This document shows positions 1 to 7,088 of a stretch of DNA of 64,000 nucleotides, piece by piece (position 1 is the stretch's first letter; every line of letters starts with the position of its first letter). The DNA is taken from the NCBI RefSeq assembly GCF_018642165.1, contig NZ_JAHHZM010000018.1, positions 1 through 64,000 on the forward strand, in the 5' to 3' direction. The notes beneath the pieces were generated by a model, which saw nothing but the letters and a program-made list of their open reading frames with translations, was not told the origin of the DNA and made no database searches. The translations under genes and the position numbers were made by a program. The DNA comes from Echinicola shivajiensis. Its GTDB lineage: Bacteria > Bacteroidota > Bacteroidia > Cytophagales > Cyclobacteriaceae.

Positions 1-1
1 T

Positions 2-109
2 GAAAAAGGTATCAAGGCCTATGAAGAAAAAATGCAGCTTCACAGAGAAAGGTGGCTACAAAAAACAGCTAAAGAACTAGGTTATGAACTCGAACAAATT
101 CATGCCTAG
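2..109 (+). CDS. C-terminal tail of an unidentified protein (partial)
   Basis: An open frame enters from the left edge and codes for 35 residues rich in Lys and Glu before a TAG stop at 107-109. It ends in Leu-Gly-Tyr-Glu-Leu-Glu-Gln-Ile-His-Ala. The composition is that of a charged helix, but no family can be named from so short a tail. The call rests only on the open frame and the intergenic sequence that follows it, so it is tentative. Confidence 0.5.
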   Translation, partial: EKGIKAYEEKMQLHRERWLQKTAKELGYELEQIHA

Positions 110-126
110 TTCTTTACGTCATTGGT

Positions 127-192
127 ACGATAGGAGAAATCTCCTGATTTTCTTGCTTTTGGAAATCAATCGTTAGAGATTCTTCCTATCGT
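127..192. repeat. Inverted repeat in a convergent intergenic gap
   Basis: The arms ACGATAGGA (127-135) and TCCTATCGT (184-192) are perfect 9-base complements separated by 48 bases. Inside the first arm a smaller hairpin, AGGAG-AAAT-CTCCT (132-145), precedes a T-rich stretch. The element lies between two converging genes and may act as a weak terminator. No protein-binding role can be shown. Confidence 0.4.
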
Positions 193-231
193 CAGAATGA
201 TACAAAAATTAGATTTACGGGAAAACCACTT

Positions 232-1917
232 TTAGTCTTTTAGAAATTTCCACTGGGTTTGATGATTTTTCGAGAGTGTTTCATTTTTCATTCTCGCCCT
301 GATCAGTTCCACGGGAATGGCATTTTGGCTTAGGACCATATCGTGGAATTCCTTTTCGCTCATATTGCCATTATCTACTAATTCTTGTTTCAAGGAGTAG
401 AACTGAAGTCCTCCAACCATATAGGCGATTTGGTATAGCGGTCCATAATTGCCCTCAAAAGATCTTCTCACTTCTGCTTCTGCATTGGCATATTCATGTC
501 CCACTTTTTCTACCAAGAAATCGATGCATTGTTGAGGACTCATATTGCCCAAGTGGTAATTCAGAGAAAATATGATTCTGGCACATCGGTGCATCCTCCA
601 AAAGAGCATACCTATTTTATCTTCTGTGTTTCTTGGGAATTCCTTGTTCCAAAGGTTCATTTCCCAGTAAAGTGCCCAGCCTTCCATCCAGAATGGTGTA
701 TGGAACATTCTCCTATGTGGTTTGTGCCTTTGAATCATAAAACCTTGTAAGTGATGTCCTGGAATGATTTCGTGGTGAACTACAGCACGTGAAAAGTGGG
801 GATTGTTACCGCGCATGCTCATCATTTTTTCCTCTTGGCTCATTTCTGAGGTTGGATATGAAATGATGATGGTTTCTCCCCCCAAGAAGAATGGACTGAC
901 CCTTTGGCGTTCTGCGGACATCATTTTGGTTCTCCAAACTTCCTTGGCCAATTCAGGAATGGTAATCAAATCATTATTTTCCACATACTCTGTAGCTTCT
1001 ACAACCATTTTAGCTACATCCTCAGGCCATTGCCCTGCAGGAACATAGGTGTTTTTTACATGTTCAAGTGCTGCTTTCCAGTCTTTTCCATAGCCTAATT
1101 CTTCTGAGGCCTTAAGCATTTCAGTTTCACACCATTCAAATTGCTTTTCTGCTTCAGCTATCAATTCTTCAGCAGAGTAGGGAATAAGCTCAAACTCCAG
1201 TTCCTTTTGTATGGCTTCGGCTCCAATGGGGTGACCGATGATACCACTGCCGTCATCCTTTACGCTGGTATTTTCGAAATTCTTTTCCAGAAATTCAGCA
1301 TAAGTTTTGAGCCTTTTGTTAAGTTTCTCCCAAGGGCCGGCTACCCACCAAGTAAATTCAGGATCATAATCATAGTAGAATTCGTATGATTCTTGTACTT
1401 CTTTCTGAAGTGACTTTACACTCTTGGCTGCCAGATCGGCCTTTTGCCAGTTGTTATAAGGACTGTTTTTGAGTTCTTCCATTTTTTTGTCAATGGCCAA
1501 ACTCGCATTATTAAATTGCTTGGCAATGGCTTTTGCATCTGGTTTATTGGCCCTTCTTCTGGCAATATAAAAGGACTCCAAATCCGAGGAAAAGTCAAGT
1601 ACAGATTCTATCTCTTGGAATTTTTCATGATCTACATGGTGAAAATAAAGTTGTTTTTCCAGATAGTTCTTGAAAGCCAGGAAATCAATTTTTCCATCAG
1701 CACTGAGTTCCTTATAGTTCATGGAGTTGACCTTTTGTAGCCAATTACTGTAAAAGGTGTCCATCCTCTGAAAGTACTCTTCACTGAGATGGTTGCTGTA
1801 TTTCCTGTTCAGCGCTGATCTGTCCGCTTGAAAACTCATGATAGGCTCATAAAGCTCAGTTGCCCTGAGGATTAATGGGGAAAAGAAAATTAATAATAGT
1901 CCAAAAATTTTTTTCAT
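232..1917 (-). CDS. DUF885 family metallopeptidase-like secreted protein
   Basis: A 561-residue protein of the DUF885 family. The signature HHEIIPGHHLQ sits near residues 381-391 and looks like a zinc-peptidase HExxH-type site (H-E-I-I-P-G-H), with an EGWALYWE segment downstream, as is usual in the family. An N-terminal Lys-Lys followed by a hydrophobic run ending near Leu-Arg-Ala suggests a signal peptide. The ATG at 1917 was preferred to one 14 codons upstream because it places the charged end directly before the hydrophobic core. Members are usually annotated as putative carboxypeptidases, but the substrate is unproven. It is divergent from the hydroxyproline genes, so peptide digestion upstream of hydroxyproline use is possible but is only an inference. 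Confidence 0.85.
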   Translation of the reverse strand: MKKIFGLLLIFFSPLILRATELYEPIMSFQADRSALNRKYSNHLSEEYFQRMDTFYSNWLQKVNSMNYKELSADGKIDFLAFKNYLEKQLYFHHVDHEKFQEIESVLDFSSDLESFYIARRRANKPDAKAIAKQFNNASLAIDKKMEELKNSPYNNWQKADLAAKSVKSLQKEVQESYEFYYDYDPEFTWWVAGPWEKLNKRLKTYAEFLEKNFENTSVKDDGSGIIGHPIGAEAIQKELEFELIPYSAEELIAEAEKQFEWCETEMLKASEELGYGKDWKAALEHVKNTYVPAGQWPEDVAKMVVEATEYVENNDLITIPELAKEVWRTKMMSAERQRVSPFFLGGETIIISYPTSEMSQEEKMMSMRGNNPHFSRAVVHHEIIPGHHLQGFMIQRHKPHRRMFHTPFWMEGWALYWEMNLWNKEFPRNTEDKIGMLFWRMHRCARIIFSLNYHLGNMSPQQCIDFLVEKVGHEYANAEAEVRRSFEGNYGPLYQIAYMVGGLQFYSLKQELVDNGNMSEKEFHDMVLSQNAIPVELIRARMKNETLSKNHQTQWKFLKD

Positions 1918-2171
1918 AGTTTCAAAATTGGTTAATATTCCATTCAATATAATTTTCATAAATGATTAAAATTACCTGGATTTAGGGCTATATCAGTGAT
2001 TCAAAAATGAACTAATTTTTTTGTCAATAAAAGGAAGCATTCCAGATTTAGATCATAGGGCTGTAATATTTTAATTTGATAATACTCATAATATGTTAAT
2101 CAAGTATCAGCATCGGCAATATTGTATCATTAATCACTAATTTGGTGCAATATTCTGATCTGGGCATATAC

Positions 2172-2179
2172 TACCTTTG
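2172..2179 (+). promoter_or_regulatory. Candidate Bacteroidota -7 box for the hydroxyproline genes
   Basis: TACCTTTG matches the Bacteroidota -7 consensus TAnnTTTG and ends 23 bases before the ATG at 2203. The nearest upstream TTTG (2141-2144) is 27 bases away, longer than the usual spacing of about 19-23, so the -33 element is uncertain. Confidence 0.4.
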
Positions 2180-2202
2180 TCTCAAACATAAACTTGAAGA
2201 CT

Positions 2203-3114
2203 ATGAATTGGAATGGAGTTTTTCCTGCCGTTACGACTAAGTTTCATGCTGATGGCAGCATCGATTATGATACGTTTTTCTTGAACCTGGAGGCACAGGT
2301 TGAAGGTGGTGTTAAAGGTGTGATCTTAGGTGGAACACTTGGAGAGTCAAGTGTGCTGGAAGATGATGAGAAAATTGAATTGACTCAAAAAACAGTTGAA
2401 AAGCTTGCTGGTAGGGTTCCTGTTATTTTGAATATTGCAGAAGGTGCTACAGCCAAAGCGATCCATTGGGCCAAAAAGGCGGAAGAATTGGGAGTAGAAG
2501 CCTTGATGTTATTACCTCCAATGAGGTACCCGTCCGATCACAGAGAGACAGTAGCTTATTTCAAAGCTGTAGCTGACGCTACTTCCTTGCCGATCATGAT
2601 CTATAATAATCCAGTAGATTATAAAACTTATGTGACATTGGAGATGTTTGAGGAATTGACGGTTTGTGAGAATATCCAAGCAGTAAAAGAATCCACGAGA
2701 GATGTATCCAATGTGACCAGGATGAAGACTAAATTTGGTGACCGATACAAAATTCTTTGTGGCGTGGACACTTTAACCATGGAGAGTGTTTTGATGGGAG
2801 CTGATGGATTGGTAGCAGGATTGGTTTGTGCTTTCCCTAAGGAAACTGTAGTGCTATTTGATTTGATCAAAGCGAGGAAAATAGATGAAGCACTAGAAAT
2901 ATATAGATGGTTCCTGCCACTTTTGGAATTGGATATCCATCCTAAATTGGTACAATACATCAAACTTGCAGAACAAATGGTTGGTTTAGGAACAGAAAAT
3001 GTACGTGCCCCTAGGCTGACCTTGATCGGTGATGAAAGAGAAAGAATTGAAAAGATAATTCAAACTGGTATTGATAACAGACCAGAATTAGCATCTTTAA
3101 AAACAAGCGTATAA
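2203..3114 (+). CDS. DapA-family lyase, likely 1-pyrroline-4-hydroxy-2-carboxylate deaminase
   Basis: A 303-residue class I aldolase-type (beta/alpha)8 enzyme of the dihydrodipicolinate synthase family. Visible family marks are GTLGESS (44-50), the tyrosine of IMIYNNP (Tyr134) and the Schiff-base lysine of VKES (Lys162). Neighbours decide the substrate. Together with an alpha-ketoglutarate semialdehyde dehydrogenase, a hydroxyproline epimerase and a D-amino-acid oxidase, this enzyme should deaminate and dehydrate 1-pyrroline-4-hydroxy-2-carboxylate to alpha-ketoglutarate semialdehyde. An in-frame TTG lies three codons upstream, but the ATG at 2203 gives the normal family N-terminus. The stop overlaps the next start (TAATG), so the two genes are co-transcribed. 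Confidence 0.85.
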   Translation: MNWNGVFPAVTTKFHADGSIDYDTFFLNLEAQVEGGVKGVILGGTLGESSVLEDDEKIELTQKTVEKLAGRVPVILNIAEGATAKAIHWAKKAEELGVEALMLLPPMRYPSDHRETVAYFKAVADATSLPIMIYNNPVDYKTYVTLEMFEELTVCENIQAVKESTRDVSNVTRMKTKFGDRYKILCGVDTLTMESVLMGADGLVAGLVCAFPKETVVLFDLIKARKIDEALEIYRWFLPLLELDIHPKLVQYIKLAEQMVGLGTENVRAPRLTLIGDERERIEKIIQTGIDNRPELASLKTSV

Positions 3115-4550
3115 TGCAAATTGATAAGGTATTAGAACAATCCGCTCAAGCTTTTACTATTTATAAAAAAACATCCTTGTCAGAAAGAGCCTTATTTTTA
3201 AGGAATGTGGCTGCCTGTCTTGGGGATATCAAGGAGGAGTTGATCCCAACTGCCTGCGAAGAATCACATTTGCCTGAGGGTAGAATTACAGGGGAGTTGG
3301 GCAGGACCACAGGGCAGATCAACCTTTTTGCAGATTATATAGAAGAAGGTAGTTGGCTAGAGGCGACCATTGATCACGGAAATCCAGAAAGGACCCCAGT
3401 ACCTAAGCCGGATTTGCGGAGGTATTTGGTACCTATTGGCCCAGTGGTGGTCTTCGGCGCTAGCAATTTTCCATTGGCCTTTTCTACAGCTGGTGGAGAC
3501 ACGGTTTCTGCTTTGGCATCTGGATGTCCTGTGGTATATAAAGGACACCCATCCCATCCCAAAACTTCCCTTTTAGTATATGGAGCGATAAAAAAAGCAT
3601 TGGAGCAAAGTGGTTTGCCTGAGGCCGTATTCCAGCATGTTGAGGGGGGGATAGCAGAAGGACAGGAGTTGGTGAAGCACCCTTTGACCAAAGCAGTAGG
3701 TTTTACGGGTTCTTTCAAGGGAGGAAAGGCCCTGTTTGACTTGGCTAACAGCCGTGAAGAGCCTATACCTGTGTATGCAGAAATGGGCAGTACCAATCCA
3801 GTCTTTGTGATGGAAAAGCCTTTAGAGGATTTGGATAAACTTTCGGCATTATATGCACAGTCACTTACCATGGGGGTAGGTCAGTTTTGTACTAACCCTG
3901 GAGTGATCTTTATTCCTGAAAAGTTTGCCCAAGAATTTGCAGCGGCAACCGGGAAAAATCTAGAGGCCATTGAAGGTCAGACGATGTTGAATGCTGGTAT
4001 TCAGCGCGTATACAGTGAAAGTCTATCTGAAATGGAAAAGCTAAGTACTGTCACTTGGCCCAAAAAGGCAGAGCAATCGGACAAAGGATATCCAGCCTTG
4101 GCCTTGACCGATACAAAATCTTGGTTGGCAGACAAATCTTTGCAAGAAGAGGTATTTGGTCCATTTGGGATTGTAGTTTCCTATAATAGCCAAGAGGAAC
4201 TGATGGCAGCGGCCCAATCACTTCAGGGCCAATTGACCATTACCCTTTGGGCTGATAAATCGGAGTTGGAAGCTCAGAAAGAATTGATCAGTGCGCTTCA
4301 GGAAAAATGTGGCAGGCTGTTATTCGGAGGAGTTCCTACCGGTGTAGAAGTAGGTTATGCCATGCAACATGGAGGACCTTTTCCCTCCACCACTGACAGT
4401 AGAACAACGTCTGTGGGAGTTTATGCCATCAAGCGATTTGTAAGGCCATTTGCTTTACAGAATTGCCCAGATGAGCTACTTCCGGAGGCCTTAAAAGAAG
4501 CCAATCCATTAGGAATTCCTAGAACAGTGGATGGCAAATTGGTGTCTTAA
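3114..4550 (+). CDS. Alpha-ketoglutarate semialdehyde (2,5-dioxovalerate) dehydrogenase
   Basis: A 478-residue NAD(P)-dependent aldehyde dehydrogenase. The catalytic cysteine is Cys259 in GQFCTNPG, the general-base glutamate is Glu223 in YAEMGS, and the oxyanion asparagine is Asn118 in GASNFP. The divergent motif around Cys259 is typical of the 2,5-dioxovalerate dehydrogenase branch rather than betaine or succinate semialdehyde dehydrogenases. It would oxidise the product of the preceding DapA-like enzyme to alpha-ketoglutarate, feeding the TCA cycle. Its start codon overlaps the previous stop, and the next gene begins 22 bases downstream. Use in another pathway giving the same semialdehyde (pentose or hexarate breakdown) is possible in general, but the epimerase next door argues for hydroxyproline. 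Confidence 0.88.
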   Translation: MQIDKVLEQSAQAFTIYKKTSLSERALFLRNVAACLGDIKEELIPTACEESHLPEGRITGELGRTTGQINLFADYIEEGSWLEATIDHGNPERTPVPKPDLRRYLVPIGPVVVFGASNFPLAFSTAGGDTVSALASGCPVVYKGHPSHPKTSLLVYGAIKKALEQSGLPEAVFQHVEGGIAEGQELVKHPLTKAVGFTGSFKGGKALFDLANSREEPIPVYAEMGSTNPVFVMEKPLEDLDKLSALYAQSLTMGVGQFCTNPGVIFIPEKFAQEFAAATGKNLEAIEGQTMLNAGIQRVYSESLSEMEKLSTVTWPKKAEQSDKGYPALALTDTKSWLADKSLQEEVFGPFGIVVSYNSQEELMAAAQSLQGQLTITLWADKSELEAQKELISALQEKCGRLLFGGVPTGVEVGYAMQHGGPFPSTTDSRTTSVGVYAIKRFVRPFALQNCPDELLPEALKEANPLGIPRTVDGKLVS

Positions 4551-4571
4551 TATTTGGTTCTAAATAATTGA

Positions 4572-5570
4572 ATGAAGAAAACATTTAGTTGTATTGATTC
4601 CCATACCTGTGGCAACCCTGTGAGGGTGGTGACAGGTGGACTTCCCTTTTTGGAAGGGGAAAATATGTTCGAAAAACGGCAGTTTTTCATGGAACATTAT
4701 GATTGGATCCGCAGAGGTCTGATGTTCGAACCAAGAGGCCATGATATGATGTCCGGTTCAATGCTTTATCCACCACATGATCCTGAGAATGATGTGGCCG
4801 TACTGTACATAGAGACCAGTGGGTGTTTGCCCATGTGTGGACATGGAACCATAGGAACGGTAACAGTGGCCATTGAGGAGGGATTGATCGTCCCTAAAAC
4901 ACCAGGGAAGTTAAGACTGGAGACTCCAGCAGGCTTGGTGTTGGTGAGTTATGTGCAGGAAGGTAAGCAGGTCAAATCAGTTAAACTGACCAATGTGGCC
5001 AGTTTTGTTAGTGCCAAGGACCTGAGTATTCATTGTGAAGAATTGGGTGAACTGAGCTTTGATGTGAGCTATGGGGGGAATTTCTATGCGATCATTGATC
5101 CTCAGGAAAACTTTACAGGCCTTCAGGACTTCACTGCTGAACAACTGATTGTGATGAGCAGAAAATTAAGAAAAGCCATCAATGAGAAGTATGAGTTTGT
5201 CCATTCTGAAAACCCAAGGATCAATGGGCTGAGCCATATCCAGTGGATAGGTAAGCCTTTGGATTCAAGTTCTGATAGTAGAAATGCTGTTTTCTATGGA
5301 GATAAAGCTATTGACCGCTCACCCTGCGGAACGGGGACTTCGGCGAGAATGGCCCAACTACACGCAAGAGGTCAGCTTAAGGTTCATCAACCATTTGTCA
5401 ATGAAAGTTATATAGGGTCTAAGTTTACTGGTGAGATACTGGATACTACAGAGGTTGGGGGAGTTCCTGCGATCATTCCAAGTATTCAAGGCTGGGCTAA
5501 AATTACTGGATATAATACCATCTTTCTAGATGATGATGATCCTTATATGGAGGGATTTCAGGTGATATAG
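4572..5570 (+). CDS. 4-hydroxyproline epimerase (proline racemase family)
   Basis: A 332-residue proline racemase superfamily enzyme. Both catalytic cysteines are present: Cys89 in MCGHGTIG and Cys252 in SPCGTGTSA. The pair indicates a racemase or epimerase. Family members that dehydrate trans-3-hydroxyproline carry Thr at the second position. The expected reaction is conversion of trans-4-hydroxy-L-proline to cis-4-hydroxy-D-proline, which the following oxidase can use. It lies in the same direction as the two preceding genes with a 22-base gap. Plain proline racemase activity cannot be ruled out by sequence alone, but the operon strongly favours hydroxyproline. Confidence 0.88.
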   Translation: MKKTFSCIDSHTCGNPVRVVTGGLPFLEGENMFEKRQFFMEHYDWIRRGLMFEPRGHDMMSGSMLYPPHDPENDVAVLYIETSGCLPMCGHGTIGTVTVAIEEGLIVPKTPGKLRLETPAGLVLVSYVQEGKQVKSVKLTNVASFVSAKDLSIHCEELGELSFDVSYGGNFYAIIDPQENFTGLQDFTAEQLIVMSRKLRKAINEKYEFVHSENPRINGLSHIQWIGKPLDSSSDSRNAVFYGDKAIDRSPCGTGTSARMAQLHARGQLKVHQPFVNESYIGSKFTGEILDTTEVGGVPAIIPSIQGWAKITGYNTIFLDDDDPYMEGFQVI

Positions 5571-5621
5571 ATATGAGATATTAGACGTGAGACTTGAGAT
5601 GTGAGACATGTGATTTGAGTA
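5571..5621 (+). repeat. TGAGA-type degenerate tandem repeat
   Basis: Directly after the epimerase stop the sequence contains many near-copies of a TGAGA/TTGAGA word, about every 7-9 bases. Examples are atGAGAtatta, gTGAGActTGAGAt and gTGAGAcatg. No frame is open across it. It lies inside the 148-base gap between the epimerase and oxidase genes and may be a slipped-strand or spacer repeat. Its function is unknown. Confidence 0.5.
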
Positions 5622-5768
5622 GGAAGATAGTAGGACAGTTGACACGGTTCAATATTATCAAGAATTAAAATATTCTTTTGTCCCATATGGGATAATAACC
5701 CTTTTTGAATAAAACCCATTTAGTATTCGGCATCTTTCTGAATGCTTTATAATGTTGAGAATGTGTTT

Positions 5769-7019
5769 ATGAAACCAACGATTGTTATAGGAGGAGGAAT
5801 AGTCGGTCTTTTTACTGCTTATTACCTTCAGCAAATAGGTGAAGAAGTGATTGTCATTGATAGGGGCGACCTGGAGGAGAATTGCTCTACAGGAAATGCT
5901 GGAATGGTTGTTCCCAGTCATATAGTTCCTTTGGCTTCCCCGGGGATGATTTCCAAGGGGATATCCTGGATGCTGTCCTCAAAAAGTCCTTTTTATATCC
6001 AGCCCAGATTGGATAAAAAGTTGATTGAGTGGTGCTTGTTGTTTTATAAGAACTCCAATGCACAGCATGTGCAAAAGTCCATTCCCTATTTAAAGGGGAT
6101 AAGCTTGTTTAGTAAACAGTTGTACTTGGATTTCATGGTTGAGCATGGGGATAATAATATCAATTTTCAAGACAAGGGTTTATTGATGCTATACAAGAGC
6201 AGGGAAGGGGAGAAAGAGGAAATTGAATTCAGCCATCTTGCCAAAAAAAGTGGGATTGATGTAGAAGTATTAAATAGGGATGATATCAGAAAAATGGAGT
6301 CCAATCAGGAAGTAGATGTACGTGGTGGTATCTATTTTCCAGATGACGCCCATTTATCTCCCAAAGATTTGTACGATTACCTGAAGCAATATCTGTTAAA
6401 GAATGGTGTAGGGCTTAAAAGTGGAGTAAGTATAATAGGATTTGAAAAGAGCGTAGACCAAGTGCAGGCTGTACTTACCACTAAAGGTAAAATTGATTGT
6501 AAGCAAGTGATGGTCTGTGCAGGATCTTGGTCTGGAGAAATAGCCAAAATGCTTGGATTCAAGTTGCCCATGATGGGCGGAAAGGGATATAGTTTTGTCC
6601 TTCCCAACACACCTCAGTTGATGCAGTCAAGTATCCTTACCGAAGCCAGGGTTTCCCAAAGTCCTTATGGAGAAAAAGTCCGTTTTGGTGGAACCATGGA
6701 GATATCCAATAAAGCGGATACCGTGAACATTAATAGGGTAAAAGGGATTTTTGAGTCTATTAAAAATTATTATCCCGAATTTCAGGCTGAATTTCCCCAA
6801 GAAGATCAAATTTGGAAAGGTATGAGGCCCTGTTCACCTGATGGTTTGCCTTATATCGGCAAGGCTCCTAAATGGAAGAATGTGGCTTTCGGTGCAGGTC
6901 ATAGTATGATGGGACTTAGTTTGGCTCCTGCAACTGGAAAGATTCTTGCGGATCTCAGCAAGGGAAAAGAAGGAGAAGTGAGATTAGAAGGTTTTGCAGT
7001 TGATAGATATGCAAGGTGA
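5769..7019 (+). CDS. FAD-dependent D-amino-acid oxidase, probable D-hydroxyproline dehydrogenase
   Basis: A 416-residue flavoprotein of the DAO (FAD-dependent oxidoreductase) family. The N-terminus holds the Rossmann motif VIGGGIVG directly after Met-Lys-Pro-Thr-Ile. The C-terminus has the GxxRPCSPDGLPYIG and FGAGHSMMGLSLAP segments that bind FAD in D-amino-acid dehydrogenases. The ATG at 5769 was chosen over one nine codons upstream because it places the flavin motif at the usual distance from the N-terminus. In context it should oxidise cis-4-hydroxy-D-proline to 1-pyrroline-4-hydroxy-2-carboxylate, closing the pathway between the epimerase and the DapA-like deaminase. It is a single-chain enzyme, unlike the multi-subunit versions in some pseudomonads. 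Confidence 0.85.
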   Translation: MKPTIVIGGGIVGLFTAYYLQQIGEEVIVIDRGDLEENCSTGNAGMVVPSHIVPLASPGMISKGISWMLSSKSPFYIQPRLDKKLIEWCLLFYKNSNAQHVQKSIPYLKGISLFSKQLYLDFMVEHGDNNINFQDKGLLMLYKSREGEKEEIEFSHLAKKSGIDVEVLNRDDIRKMESNQEVDVRGGIYFPDDAHLSPKDLYDYLKQYLLKNGVGLKSGVSIIGFEKSVDQVQAVLTTKGKIDCKQVMVCAGSWSGEIAKMLGFKLPMMGGKGYSFVLPNTPQLMQSSILTEARVSQSPYGEKVRFGGTMEISNKADTVNINRVKGIFESIKNYYPEFQAEFPQEDQIWKGMRPCSPDGLPYIGKAPKWKNVAFGAGHSMMGLSLAPATGKILADLSKGKEGEVRLEGFAVDRYAR

Positions 7020-7055
7020 TTCGTCAGTATAACAGAAGCAAGAATTAAAAAGAAG

Positions 7056-7088
7056 GAGGTAGTCAGTAATGCATTTTTTGGCTACCTC
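7056..7088 (-). terminator. Hairpin terminator for the TonB-dependent receptor
   Basis: GAGGTAGTCA (7056-7065) pairs with TGGCTACCTC (7079-7088) with one wobble. Read on the minus strand, the hairpin is followed by CTTCTTTTTAATTCT, which is U-rich, so it can end the receptor transcript. It overlaps the receptor stop codon and sits between convergent genes. Confidence 0.5.

Noticed and set aside
3374-3871. Long open frame on the minus strand inside the semialdehyde dehydrogenase gene
   Set aside because: It lies wholly inside a gene with all catalytic residues, and its product has low-complexity composition with no family features.
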